Shown: positions 32,718 to 43,227, numbered from the stretch's first letter. The stretch: 64,000 bases of DNA from Dugong dugon (GCA_030035585.1 CM057465.1:2021501-2085500), one strand, 5' to 3'. The notes: generated by a model from the sequence alone, not told the origin. A program made the numbers and translations.

Positions 32718-32910
32718 ATAATAATAATGAGGAGGAAGAGGGGAAGTGAAAGAGGAAGGGGAGGAAGAAAAAGGAGAAGAAGAAGAGGATGAGGAGGAGG
32801 AAGAAGTTGAAGTAGAAGAAGAAGAAGTAGAAATAGTAAAAGAAGAAGAAGTAGTAGCATTAGGAGAAGAAGAAGTAGTAGTAAAAGAAGTAGAAGAAGA
32901 AGAAATTCAG
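32718..32910. repeat. GAA/GGA-rich purine tract
   Basis: Nearly pure purine with scattered GTA triplets, starting just after AATAATAATAATGAGG. The glutamate-rich plus-strand frame (32746 on) is produced by the GAA/GAG triplets and runs straight into an LTR, so it is not a gene. Confidence 0.9.
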
Positions 32911-33195
32911 GACACCGGCTTTAGGGGAATGTTCTATCTCTGTTGGCTCTGGGGCAAAATCCTCATCTCAGTTTCTGTAGCCCTGGAGTTCCTCGGTTCC
33001 TTGGGGATCTCCACGTGGCATCTATCTTCTCCCCATTTGTGCTTGCTTCTATGCCTCATCTGCTCCTTTTATAACTCAGAAGTGATTGTGTATAGGACCC
33101 ACCTCACTGATATGGCCTCATCACATCCACAGGCAAGGAATTTATGATTCCAACACTTATTCTGGGGGGCACACAATTCAATTAATAACACAGGG
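32911..33195 (-). mobile_element. MaLR-type LTR, same family as 2397-3016
   Basis: Shares CACCTCACTGATATGGCCTC, CTTTTATAACTCAGAAGTG and the AATTCAATTAATAACA end with the copy at 2397-3016, in the same reverse orientation. It preserves the uninterrupted sequence CTGCTCCTTTTATAACTC where the other copy carries a SINE. Confidence 0.75.
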
Positions 33196-33302
33196 AAATA
33201 AGCACTCATGTTTTCAGGTAAAACTGTCTCATTGTCTTACTCTTTGGACAACAAGCTTGAAGTTTTTATTAAAATTAAACAATGGCCAAGTAGTCCACAA
33301 TG

Positions 33303-33487
33303 AGGGGTCCTGGTGGTGCAGTGGTCAAAGTGCTCGACTGCTAATTGAAAGGTTGGTGGTTAGAACCTACCAGTCACTCCGTAGGAGAAAGATGTAGCAG
33401 TCTGCTTCTGTAAAGATGCAGCCTTGGAAACCCTATGGAGTCTCTGTGAGTCGGAATCAACTCGATGGCGGTGGGTTTTAGGTTTTG
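33303..33487 (+). mobile_element. AfroSINE with target duplication
   Basis: GTCCTGGTGGTGCAGTGG head and CTCTGTGAGTCGGAATC tail, with a long-form middle. Flanked by TAGTCCACAATG (33291-33302) and TAGTCCACATTG (33488-33499), 11 of 12 identical. Confidence 0.92.
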
Positions 33488-33499
33488 TAGTCCACATTG

Positions 33500-33981
33500 G
33501 TTCTCTGTCTTACAGCAGAGAAGGGAACATGACCAAGAATGTTTATTAGAAAATTGTTCTGATGGCTAGGGGGAAAAAAAGGGAGGGGTGAGAAAGAAAA
33601 AAAATTAAACCAAATAAATATCCTTCACAAAGCAGCCTCGTGTACATAGGTGCTGTTGTAAGGATTAAACTAGCCAATATACGTATAAAATAAAGTGCTT
33701 AGCATATCCTTTAAATGTTGTAGAAAACTGAAAAACAAAATTACAATGAAAAACAATCAACAAACCCTAAACATTGAAAGCAAAATTAAAAAAATGAACC
33801 AGAATACGTGTCGATGTGGTGGCTTAGCTGCATACAGAGGAACTATTTAAGTGAATTTAAAGCAGTAATTTGTGTATGGTTAGTGGCTATGTCTTCAGCC
33901 TGAAAATACTATTAACCTGTGTTCTGTAAACAGACTATTGGTAACAATGTCCGTATTGTCACTGCCTGTACTGTGGTGTAT
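33500..33981. other. AT-rich DNA with a possible MIR 3' end
   Basis: 33640-33712 (TGTTGTAAGGATTAAAC, AAATAAAGTGCTTAGCATA) resembles a sense MIR 3' end. The rest is unassigned. Confidence 0.45.
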
Positions 33982-34372
33982 CGTTGTTAGCTGCCATGAA
34001 GTTGGCTCCAACTCACGGCGACGTCAACTTAAAACAGAACCAAATATTTCCTTGTCCTGTTCCATCTTCTCGATCATTGTTTTGCTTGAGTTCACTGTTG
34101 TGACCACTGCATATTTTGAGTGACTTGCAACCTAAGGGCTCATCTTCCAGGTCTATATCAGACAATATGCTGAGGTGATCCACGAGGTTTTTGTTGGCTG
34201 AATTTCTGAGGTAGATTGCCGGGCCTTGCTTGTAGTCTTAGTCTAGAATTCCACTGACACCTGGCCAGCTCAGGTGACCCTGCTGGTATTTGAAATACCA
34301 GTGGCATAGCTTCCAGCATCACAGCAATGGGCAAGTCACCTCACTACAACAAGCTGACAGATGAGAGGAGCG
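33982..34372 (-). mobile_element. Short internally deleted RTE derivative
   Basis: On the plus strand the reversed RTE 3' end (GTTGTTAGCTGCCATGAAG) leads through GACCACTGCATATTTTGAGTG, the shared deletion junction, into the reversed RTE 5' end (CAGACAATATGCTGAGGTG, CTGGTATTTGAAATACCAG, ending at CTGACAGATGAG). About 390 bp, no coding capacity. Confidence 0.85.
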
Positions 34373-34384
34373 GTATGGTGTATT

Positions 34385-34690
34385 ATTGTGTTAAGTGACA
34401 ACTAGTCAGTTCTGACTCATGGTGACCCTATGTACAACAGAACAAAACACTGCCCAGTCCTTCACCATCTTCACAATTATTGTTATGCTTGAGCCCGTTG
34501 TTGCAGCCACTCTGCCAGTCCACCTCGTTGAGGGTCCTCCTCTTTTTCACTGACTCTCTACTTTAGCAAGCACGATGTCCTCCTCCAGGGACTTATCCCT
34601 CCTGATAACGTGTCCAAAATACGTGAGTCGAAGTCTTGCCATCCTTTCTTCTAAGGAGCATTCTCGCTGTACTTCTTCCAAGCCAGATTA
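34385..34690 (-). mobile_element. 5'-truncated RTE 3' end
   Basis: Reversed RTE terminus (GTTAAGTGACAACTAGTC, CTATGTACAACAGAAC), CCTCGTTGAGGGTCCTCC and GTACTTCTTCCAAGCCAGAT. Unlike the adjacent short derivative, it continues into the true RTE coding end. Confidence 0.88.
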
Positions 34691-35246
34691 TGGTATATTA
34701 GACAGCTATTTTTTCATGGGGAGCTCTGAGTAGACCATGAGTTTGGTCTACATGTATTGCTCTGAACCAATATCTATCAGATTTTGTTCAATAACACATG
34801 GAATCAAGAGTCCCGTGCACAGCATGATGTCTTTTTATGGAGATGACCTTCACAGGGGCACAGGTGTTTGTGAATAATCATATGCACAGGGAGAAGGGTG
34901 CAGCTCAGGACACCCCACACTGTTGACCTCGGAGTTTGCCTTGGGGGAGGGGCTGACCGAAGAGACGGAAGAATACATTTTTTCCCACACATCTGCTTAA
35001 CAAACATGTCTTGAATTTTAGTGACAAAGAAAAAGATCCAACTCCCGTGATGAGAGCAAAGCCTGGCCCCAGCTTCAACCAATGGTCACTGGCCTCTCTG
35101 GCCTGGCTATGCGCTGACGTGGTCATATACCCCAGTATTATCGCCTCCACCAATAACCAGGCACCCTCCCCAGACCTGTGGCCGTGAGGAGCAGGGGGCA
35201 GAAACCAACCATTCTCTGTGATTTGAGGCGTGGAGCCAAACCCACT
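34691..35246. other. Unassigned, no gene seen
   Basis: No repeat family recognised. Overlapping minus-strand frames at 34804-35255 have no recognisable domain. Confidence 0.4.
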
Positions 35247-35312
35247 CAAACCCACTGCCGTGGAGTCGATTCCTACTCATAGCAACACTATAGGACAGAG
35301 TAGAACTGAAGC
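35247..35312 (-). mobile_element. AfroSINE tail fragment
   Basis: CACTGCCGTGGAGTCGATTCC followed by GGACAGAGTAGAACTG is the reversed SINE 3' half only. Confidence 0.75.
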
Positions 35313-35324
35313 CAGGTTTTGACT

Positions 35325-36334
35325 TCTCCTCTCTAGCTATGAATCTTCTTCCAATACAAGGCTGTTTCGTCTACACTGAAAATCTGTTGTTTAGTGTAGC
35401 TGCCTCCATCAATTACCTTGGCTAGATCTTCTGGATAACCTGCTGCAGCTTCTACATTAGCGCTTGCTGCTTCTCCTTGCTCTTTTATGTTATGGAGACG
35501 GCTTCTTTCCTTAAACCTCATGAACCAACCTCTGCTAGCTTCAAACTTTTCTTCTGCAGCTTCCTCACCTCTCTCAGCCTTGATAGAATTGAAGAGAGTT
35601 AGGGCATACTCTGGATTAGACTTTGGCTTAAGGGAATGTTGTGGCTGGTTTGCTCTTCTATCCAGACCACTAAAACTTTATTCATTTCAGCAATAGGGCT
35701 GCTTCTCTTTCTTACCATTCGTGCGTTCACTGGAGTAACACTTCTGATTTCCTTTAAGAACTTTTCCTTTGCATTCACAACTTAGCTAACTGTTTGGCAC
35801 AAGAGAACTAGCTTTCAGCCTGTCTCGGCTTTTGACACGCCTTCGTCACTAAGCTTAAGCATTTCTAGCTTTTGACTTAAAGTGAGAGACCTGTGACTCT
35901 TCCTTTCACTTGAACACTTAGAGGCCACTGTAGGGTTATTAATTGGCCTAATTTTAATATTGTTGTGTCTCAGGGAACAGGGAGGCCTGGGGAGAGGGAG
36001 AGAGACAAGGTAAGGGCTGATCATTGGAGCAGTCAGAACACACATCACATTTATCAATTAAGTTCGCCATCTTATATGGGCACAGTTTGTGGCACCCCAA
36101 AACAATAACAACAGTAACATCAAAGATCACTTATCACAGATCACCATATCAGATACAATAATAATGAAAAAGTTTGAAATATTGTAAGAATTACCAAAAG
36201 GTGACACAGAGACACAAACGGAGCACATGCTGTTCAAAAACTGGCCACAGACTTGTTCGACACAAGGTTGTCAGAGACCTTCAATGTGTAAAAAACACAG
36301 TATCTGTGAAGCACAATAAAAAGAGGTATGCCTG
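35325..36334 (-). pseudogene. Tigger (pogo-type) DNA transposon, transposase 5' part
   Basis: Minus-strand reading starts at a terminal inverted repeat, CAGGCATACCTC near 36334. After a 5' untranslated part, an open piece at 36057-35815 encodes the helix-turn-helix region of a CENP-B-like DNA-binding domain (SLTLSQKLEMLKLSDEG). After frame breaks, a second open piece (35521-35333) reads [13 protein letters not shown] and reaches [10 protein letters not shown], which contains the first aspartate of the DDE triad (codon about 35369-35371). The sequence then ends abruptly, so the other catalytic residues and the right inverted repeat are missing. Immobile remnant of a cut-and-paste element. Confidence 0.92.
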
Positions 36335-36409
36335 CATATACTTCTGTGCATTTTTCAGATTTCTAAAATGAGTGCATCATTCCCATTATCTGCATTTAAT
36401 AACATTACT
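36335..36409. other. Short AT-rich flank of Tigger
   Basis: Nothing recognised. Confidence 0.3.
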
Positions 36410-36600
36410 TGGACTTCCTCCACATTGCAGATGCTACTTCAGTTAATCCTCACAGCGGCCCTATGGGGAAGATTCGGATATTGTGTCACAGAGGGGAAAC
36501 TGAGGCACTAGGAGGTGTGGCATGCCCAGTTGTCTTCTGGTCTCTGCTCTCATCCCCAGATCACACTCTGCCTTCCTTCTTAAGGATGTGGGTGTTATTG
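36410..36600 (-). mobile_element. MIR, reverse
   Basis: GTTAATCCTCACAGCGGCCC, TATGGGGAAGATTCGG and CAGAGGGGAAACTGAGGC are the reversed MIR core in order. Confidence 0.8.
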
Positions 36601-36649
36601 TGCAAGGAAACGGCTTGAGTCTGCACTCCATGTGTGCTGAATGCCATTT

Positions 36650-37205
36650 GCAGTGGGTTGACTGAGATACAATTCACCCACCACACAATCCAGCCAATCA
36701 ATGCGACTCCATGGCTCTCCGCATGTTTGCAGAGATGAGCACCCATCACCCCGTCAACTTTACAGCATTTTCATCATTTCCAAAAGAAAGCCCCCACCCT
36801 TTAGCCACCAACCCTCTTGACCTCCCCCTCCCCCCAGACCCCGACAAGCACTAACCCACTTCCTGTCTCTAAAGATTCCCTATTCTGGACATTTCATATG
36901 AATGGAATCACACAATATGCATTCTGTTATGAAGGGCTTCTTTCACTTAGCATAGCGTTTTCCACTCCTAGGTGTCTACCCAAGAGAAAAGAAAACACAT
37001 GTCCGCTCAAAAACGGGTGCACAGATGCTTATGGCAGTGTTATTCACAATAACTGAAAGGTGGAAACAACCCAAATGTCCATCCACTGATGGACAGGTAA
37101 ACACAACGGGGTCCATCCAGACAATGGAATGTTATTCAGCCCCAACAAGGAATGAAGCCCTGATACCTGCCACAACATGGAGCGACCTGGAACTTCACTT
37201 TAATA
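36650..37205 (-). mobile_element. L1 3' end with a 5' inversion (twin priming)
   Basis: 36650-36967 is the reversed L1M-type 3' UTR and extreme ORF2 end (ATACAATTCACCCACCACAC, CCCTATTCTGGACATTTCAT, TTTCACTTAGCATAGCG). 36968-37205 is ORF2-end sequence in the opposite, plus, orientation (GGTGTCTACCCAAGAGAAA, TGGAAACAACCCAAATGTCC, GACAATGGAATGTTATTCAG, ACATGGAGCGACC). In L1 coordinates the inverted part ends about where the sense part begins, the layout left by twin priming. Confidence 0.85.
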
Positions 37206-37689
37206 GCTCACACCAGTGTGCTCTTACTGCAGACCTGCTGTGAGGCTTGGGATAAAGCCAAGCACTCTGAGAAAGAGAGGTGTGCCAATCAGCCAGGGGT
37301 CAGGAGGCTCTGGGACCCACTCTCCCCTTCCACTAGTGCCCACCTCCCTGGACTTCCATACACCCAGCCTTTCACCCTTCTCCCAAACTCTCCCTGTACA
37401 TTTGCCATACTGGAGAGCCTACTCAGAACCCCAAATGCAATCCAATGCCCCATCAACACGACTGTCCCTCTCGATCTTGCCCTTCTGGGCCCTGGGTGAG
37501 AATCTTCAAGAACATGATGCCCAGCTGGGTCACTGGGCAGCGCCCCCCCCCCCATTCTGAGCCGGGGTGAGGAGGTGCCGTTGCACCTTCCCTGCGACCC
37601 CTCCTCAGCCCAGTCTCCAGAAGACGCGCCTGTGTCTTTAAAGGTTCGACATCTGTGAACACTTGATAATTCCTCCTTCCAGAAAGACC
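37206..37689. other. GC-rich unique DNA, no gene seen
   Basis: No feature beyond a C run near 37543-37553. Confidence 0.4.
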
Positions 37690-37815
37690 TCACCTCCCCA
37701 TTGATTTTTCAGCCACTCTGGCCTTTTTCCTCAAATTGAAAAGGGTTTTTACACAATTGACAGATTATAAAAATAGGACTATCAGAGTGATTTTTGTTCA
37801 CAAGGGAAAAGGCAC
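37690..37815. promoter_or_regulatory. Small candidate regulatory block
   Basis: An AT-rich insert in GC-rich DNA with CAATTGACAGATTATAAAAATAGG and TGTTCACAAGGG words. Repeat-free. Weak inference. Confidence 0.2.
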
Positions 37816-38242
37816 CTCCACCCCAACACATCTGCTGGTGAAGGGGGGGCCCCCTCCTCTTCACAGGATGGAGCAACACGTCCCACATCCTCCAAACCCA
37901 TGAGTTAACTAATGCTGCAGTTAAGTGCTCCTCACTGGCTGTAAACTGAGGGGGACAGGGACTGCAGCCTGCATCTGGGGGGACTCACCATGGGGAGGAG
38001 GGAGGACTGGGGGAGAAGGAGAGAGTAGGGATGGTCTCCTTGTTCAGATGCTGAACCCACTCCGCTCTGGGTTACACCACCTTCTCCTGGGGTTTGGGCT
38101 AGGCCTGTCTACTTTCTTCAACAAGGGTAAAGGAGGTTCCTCTCCTGGTGGAGGGCAGTCATCATCATCCCATCCCCAGGCCCAGCTGAGTGCATGGAGT
38201 TCAGCCACAAGGACTGGGAAGCCCAGAGGGTCTTCTTCCATG
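37816..38242. other. Unique DNA, nothing recognised
   Basis: No feature identified. Confidence 0.35.
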
Positions 38243-38625
38243 GTTTTTGTTAGCCACTGACTTGTGGTGACCCCATCTGTAACAGAATGGAACACTGCTT
38301 TGTCCTGCACCATCTTCATGATCATGGGTGTGCTGGAGTCTGTTGTTGGGGCCACTGTGTATTTTGAGTGCTTTCCAACCTAGGGGGCTCACCTTTTCGC
38401 ATTATATCAAACAATGTTCTTTTGTGATCCATAAGATTTTCTTTAGCTGATCTTCCGAAGTAGATTCAGAGACCTTTCTTCCTAGTCTGTCTTAGTCTGG
38501 AAGGTCTGTTGAGACTTGTCCACCATGGATGACCCTGCTGGTTTGTGAAATACCAGTGGCATAGCTTCCTGTATCATGGCAACACGCCAGCCATCACAGT
38601 ATGACACAGTGACAGATGTGTGGTG
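38243..38625 (-). mobile_element. Short internally deleted RTE derivative
   Basis: Same structure as 33982-34372. Reversed RTE 3' end (CTGACTTGTGGTGACCCC), then the junction GGGCCACTGTGTATTTTGAG, then the reversed RTE 5' end (TCAAACAATGTTCTTTTGTG, CCTAGTCTGTCTTAGTCTGG, AGTGACAGATGTGTGG). Confidence 0.88.
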
Positions 38626-38959
38626 GCCTTAGGGGTAATTCTAAGGCCATGACACACCCTGTTTTCTGTCCCCAAATAAAGATCCTATGGCTTTTAACAG
38701 CCTGGCCTTATTAACAAGACAAATATTCCAGAGCCTGGACAAGGTGCCACTGTGAGCAGGTCGGGGGGGTGGTGCTTAGGGGTGACCGGACACGGACCCA
38801 GACCACAGCAGCAACAGCTGCATTTACCATGTGTTTCCCCCGCATCACGAGACTTGTTGGACTGGGAGGTGCAGATGCCAGCAGGGCAAGCTGGTGCCCT
38901 GATTCCTGCACCCAGCTGGCCAGGACTCCCGAAAGAGTCTGCTTCTGCAGCTGGTAACA
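38626..38959. other. Unique DNA, nothing recognised
   Basis: No repeat or gene identified. Confidence 0.35.
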
Positions 38960-39850
38960 ATACGCAGTCGGTCCTCAATGTTTTATATGCATTTTCCATG
39001 AAATCCCCGCAAAATGTTTAAAAACGTCAGGCCATTTGTCCAAGGCATACGCCAGGACACGGTCCACCCAGGAACCGCCCTCTCTGAGACCTGCCTGGTG
39101 CAAAGTTCGCATCCTTTCTGCAGCAGAAAGAAACTTTCTGAAGCAATCCGCCAGGAAAAGAGAACCCAACAGCGGCTTCTTTTCCAAGATCTCCAGAGCA
39201 CATCCCAGATAGAATCTGTTCCTGTGAACACCGCAGACCTGGGGCAAAGTTGACTTCGTGATTAGATAAATTATAAACCACGCCGTTTATCTGTCTATCT
39301 CTCTAATTAGACTTCCCTGAGCCCGCTATCTGCCACAGACATGTGGATCCTGGACCCTTAATAAATGCGAAGGAAATGATGCTGCCTTAATCTGCCAGAG
39401 CTGCCGAGATAAAAGATTTACCCTGTTTACTTTGGATTAGAAGAGAGCGTTGACCTTGAGTCAGGAGTGATTGTTTTCTGAATCAACTTTCAATTGGAAA
39501 CATTGTTGTCTTTCAAAGGGAAGGAGAGTCCCAAGAAGCAACAAAGCACAAACAATGCAGGCCACATTAAAAACCAGGATAAATCAGGCACCTCATTAAA
39601 AGAAAAGAAGTAATTTCAAAATGTTATTGTACCCAAGACAGAGTCCAGAAGCAACAATGTTGGCTAATCCCCACACTGCCACACTGGGGATGATCTTGAT
39701 AATGCACGCCTTAGCAATGATTAGGTGCTTAGTAGGTTAATTATTTAGTGAATGAAAGCAAACAAAATCAAATAATTAAACAACAGACAGAGAATGTCTA
39801 AAGTCTTGTCCTGATCTTTGTTGAAAATCTAACTTAGGGAGGTGGTTAAT
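38960..39850. promoter_or_regulatory. Candidate conserved non-coding element, about 0.9 kb
   Basis: The longest stretch in the window with no recognisable repeat shred. Homeodomain-type words CTAATTAG (39304), GGTTAATTATTTAG (39735) and AAATAATTAAAC (39770) occur, as do GATA-type words TTAGATAAATTATAA (39261), TTTATCTGTCTATCT and GAGATAAAAG. SOX/TCF-like ACATTGTTGTCTTTCAAAGG is at 39500. Several CpGs persist (GTGAACACCGC, CACGCCG). Open frames across 38975-39281 lie on both strands and have no domain. Enhancer function is inferred only. Confidence 0.4.
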
Positions 39851-40257
39851 GCATAATTTATGGTGCGTAGAGTGTGCAGGCAGATCAGGGGTCTTGGTTC
39901 ATGGCTTAACCACAGCCCAAACCCTCACACTGGACCTCAGAACTCCCCACCAATGGGACTGGCTGGCACTCAGGGGCAAAGGGCAGCGAACAGGTGTCCC
40001 TGGGGAATGTGGTGGTGCACATGGGGCCAGCACAGCCCATCCAGGAGTGACCCACATGCCCACCTATTGCAGAGCAAAGCCAGCTGACTGAGGGCTGGCC
40101 AAGACTTGGGGGAGAGACGGTCTGTGCTCTGAGCTGTCACCTTTGCAACATGAGACACCAGGGTCACCGTGCTCAGGACTATGCTGCTACCCAGAAGCAG
40201 CTTACACTCAGCAGATGCTCGCTCTCCCACCGGCCACTCGGCTCTGACATATATCCT
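39851..40257. other. Unique DNA, nothing recognised
   Basis: No feature identified. Confidence 0.35.
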
Positions 40258-40603
40258 GTCATTAATTGCCATAACGGCGACCCCATATACAACATAACGA
40301 AACATTGCCCGGCCCTGCACCATCTTCACGACTGTTGGTGGGCTTGAGTCCATTGTTGCGGCTGCTGTGTATTTTAAGTGCCTCTCAACCTAGGGGTCTC
40401 TTCTTCTGCCACCACGTCGGACAATGTTCTGTTGCTATCGATAGGGTTTTCATTAGCTGATTTTCAGAAGTAGGCCTTTCTTCCTAGTCTGTCTACCCTG
40501 GGTGACCCTGCTGGTATTTGAATTACTGGTGGCATAGCTTCCAGCATCACAGCAACATGCAAGCCACCACAGTACAACACACTGACAGACAGGGGTGGGT
40601 CAG
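40258..40603 (-). mobile_element. Short internally deleted RTE derivative
   Basis: Fourth copy with the same junction (GCTGCTGTGTATTTTAAGTG). The reversed RTE 5' part has lost a short segment near 40490 (CTAGTCTGTCTACCCTGGGT). An AfroSINE directly follows. Confidence 0.85.
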
Positions 40604-40611
40604 ATGTACTA

Positions 40612-40782
40612 ACCAAAACCAAACCAAACCCATTTCCATCAATTCCATTCCAACTCATGGCAACCCTACAGGACAGAGTAGAACTGCCCCATAGGGATCC
40701 CAAGGAGTGGCTGGTGGATTCAAACTGCTGAGTTTTTGGTTAGCAGCCCAGCTCTTAACCTCTGGCCACCAGCGCTCCTTGT
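40612..40782 (-). mobile_element. AfroSINE, reverse, with target duplication
   Basis: Begins with the reversed tail ACCAAAACCAAACCAAACCC and ends with the reversed head CTCTTAACCTCTGGCCACC. The 8-bp repeat ATGTACTA flanks it (40604-40611 and 40783-40790). Confidence 0.92.
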
Positions 40783-40792
40783 ATGTACTAGC

Positions 40793-40935
40793 TGAGGCTT
40801 ATCAAGTGTGTGCTCCATGTTCCAGGCGCTGCACTGCCCACCCTGCCTGCTCTGTCCATGCCGCCTCCCTGGTAAAGTGATGGTGGCATCACCACCCCAT
40901 TTACAGATGATGCTTTGCAGGTGGAGTACCTGTGT
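40793..40935 (-). mobile_element. MIR, reverse
   Basis: CAAGTGTGTGCTCCATG, TCCAGGCGCTGCAC and CACCCCATTTACAGATGATG are consistent with a reversed MIR. Confidence 0.5.
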
Positions 40936-41515
40936 TCTCTGGGCACTGAGACATGCCATGTCTGTCCACCTGTCATAGGGTTGCAGTACCCTGGCTGGGA
41001 TTGGGTCCAACTGTTGACTTCACTGATGGACCCTGGCCCCATGTCACAGGACCGGAGGGCAGCCAAGGCCAACACCATCCAGGCACCTTCGTCCATTCTG
41101 CTCAAGGGGCCTCCAAGCCAGACAGAGCTCCACCTCGCCTCTCCCTTGTGGCATGCTTCCCTTTCACAATCCTTGGGCAGGCCCTGTATCACTTACAGAG
41201 AGAAGCATTTCTCTGATGAGACCCAGTGAGTACCGAGGTTCAGCCAGGACATGTAAGAAGGCAGCTGGCCTCCACCCCGGCAGCTCAGAAGAAAGACTCT
41301 ACCACAGAGTGGCCTGAGGGCAGGGGAAAGCATCTCCCAGGACCTGCCCAGGTGAGGAGCACCACCTGGTGCCAGGCAGACCCCTCAGGACAGTGTGTCA
41401 TGACTTCTGGCTGTGGAGGAGCAAGCCCTTTCCCGTGTGGATTAGCCCATTCTTCATATCCTAACGTGTATGTTCAGCCTAACTCCACCGTTCATCAGGA
41501 TGGGTCTACTTAGCT
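40936..41515. other. Unique DNA, no gene seen
   Basis: Overlapping plus and minus frames at 40788-41513 have no domain. Confidence 0.4.
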
Positions 41516-41708
41516 GGGGTCCCTGGGTAGTGCCAACCATTAACATGCTCGGCATCTAACGGAAAGGCTGGAGATTCAAGTCCACCCTGAGGCACCTCAG
41601 AAGAAAGGCCTGGCAATCTAATTCCAAAAAATCAGACACTGAAAACCCTATGGAGCACAGTTTCTACTCAGACACACATGGGGTCCCCATGAATTGATGG
41701 CAACTGGT
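41516..41708 (+). mobile_element. AfroSINE, divergent subfamily
   Basis: GGTCCCTGGGTAGTGCC head, GGCCTGGCAATCTAATTCC and CCTATGGAGCACAGTTTC instead of GGGGCAGTTC, and TGGGGTCCCCATGAATTG. Shares this variant body with 48239-48421. Confidence 0.85.
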
Positions 41709-41799
41709 TACTTGTAGCTAGGGCCCCAGACAGGCACATAAGGGATTATTGAGGTTTCTGCAAGACACCAAGTACCTAGTGAAGACCACAGGTCAGCAA

Positions 41800-41985
41800 A
41801 CTTGTTCTATAAAGGGTTAGATAATAAACATTTTAGGTTTTATGGGCAGTTATTCAACTCCGCTATTGTAACGGGAAGGCAGCTGTAGAAAATATGTCAG
41901 CAGATGGGTGTGGCTGTGTTCTAATAAGACTTTATTTCTAACAATGGTTGGTGGGCCAGTTTTGTCCTTTGGGTACTGGTTTTCA
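41800..41985 (+). mobile_element. hAT-Charlie-type DNA transposon remnant
   Basis: CAGGTCAGCAAACTTGTTC, AAAGGGTTAGATAATAAAC, CAACTCCGCTATTGTAACG and GGCTGTGTTCTAATAAGAC, then TTTATTTCTAACAATGG, match the order of a short non-autonomous hAT element common in mammals. Exact subfamily not named. Confidence 0.65.
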
Positions 41986-42239
41986 AAGCCAGCTTCCTCT
42001 TTCAGCAGAGCCACTTCATAACCACAGAGGCGCCTTCTCCCATCACCACAGAGCCTTTGCCTGGGGTGGCTTCGGGCAGGCCAGTGAGCCCAGGAGCGAG
42101 GCCTGCCCTCACGTTTCCCACAGGCAGACCCCTTCATGGCCTTGCACAGCTCTGATTGCCAAAGGAAACACCTCACTGGGTGTCAGACAGACCCGTGGTC
42201 CCACAGAACAACAGGCAAAGTCATTTACCATATTGTGTA

Positions 42240-42653
42240 TGTTAAGGATTGAATTGTGTCCCCAAAAAGATATACTGAAGTCCTAACCTCTGTACCTGTG
42301 AATGTGACCTTGTTTGGAAATAGGGTCTTTGAAGATGTAATTAAGTTAATATGAGGTCACACTGGGTGGGTCCTAATCTCATCTGAGTGATGTCCTATAA
42401 GAAAGCAGAGGCACAGAGACAGGGAGACAGAGGAAGTACGCTGTGTGAGGCTGCAGCTCCAAGCCAAGGATGCCAGGGGCCACCAGAAGCCAGGAGAGAG
42501 GCGGGAACCGATTCTCCCTCTGAGCCTCAGAAGGAATCAACATGGCCGACACCTGATCTGGACTCGCAGCCTCCAGATGTGAAAGAATGATTGTCTATTT
42601 TTAAAAGCCCAACTGTGTAGAATTTTTTACAGCAGCCCTAGGAAACCAATACA
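42240..42653 (+). mobile_element. MLT1/MaLR-type LTR
   Basis: TGTTAAGGATTGAATTGTG start, GTGACCTTGTTTGGAAATAG, GTAATTAAGTTAATATGAGG, CTCCAAGCCAAGGATGCC and AGCAGCCCTAGGAAACC up to AATACA. Flanks GTGTA and GTGTG suggest a 5-bp target duplication with one change. Confidence 0.88.
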
Positions 42654-42789
42654 GTGTGTAACACATACCCTAATTTACTATCACCCTGAGAAATGGGAAA
42701 ACAACCAAGCGTAACTTGAATGCAGTTTTGAATCCAAAGCCCCAGTCCACTCAGGGAGGCCATGTAATCTCATGGGTCAGGCCAGAGTC

Positions 42790-42920
42790 CTGGGAAGTGG
42801 GAGGTCTCAGACCCAAGTGTTACTCAGCAGCTGTTTACCCTTGGACCATTTACTTGCTGTCTCTGAAGTCTCAGTTTTCACATAAGTCAGAAACCAGGCA
42901 AAGAGCAGTCACTTCTCAGG
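42790..42920 (+). mobile_element. MIR remnant
   Basis: GCTGTTTACCCTTGGACC and GTCTCAGTTTTCACATAAG fit the sense MIR core. Weak. Confidence 0.45.
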
Positions 42921-43227
42921 GTCTTGCAAGCATGCAAGGAGTCCATGAGTCGGTAGTGCTCACCTTAGGGGCACAGCAAGGCCCCTGAAGTGATTGCTCT
43001 TATTAACAGAAGGGGGCGCAACTCCCAGCCCCAATCACACCCCGAAAATCTGCAATATTGTGTTAGGTATGTGGGGTAGGTCCCAACCCAGGAAGGCAGT
43101 ACCCCGACTCTCCCAGCATCTTTCTCTCAAAAAGATGCATGCTCTGGATACTAGCAAATAGATGAAGTGCCCACTAGCTATAGAATTAACTGCACCCAGC
43201 CGGTCGGCACTGGGGGTTTGGGGAGAG
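42921..43227. other. Unique DNA, nothing recognised
   Basis: No feature identified. Confidence 0.35.

Noticed and set aside
32746..33147. Glutamate-rich acidic protein
   Set aside because: The acidic part is a GAA/GAG simple repeat and the rest is antisense LTR sequence.
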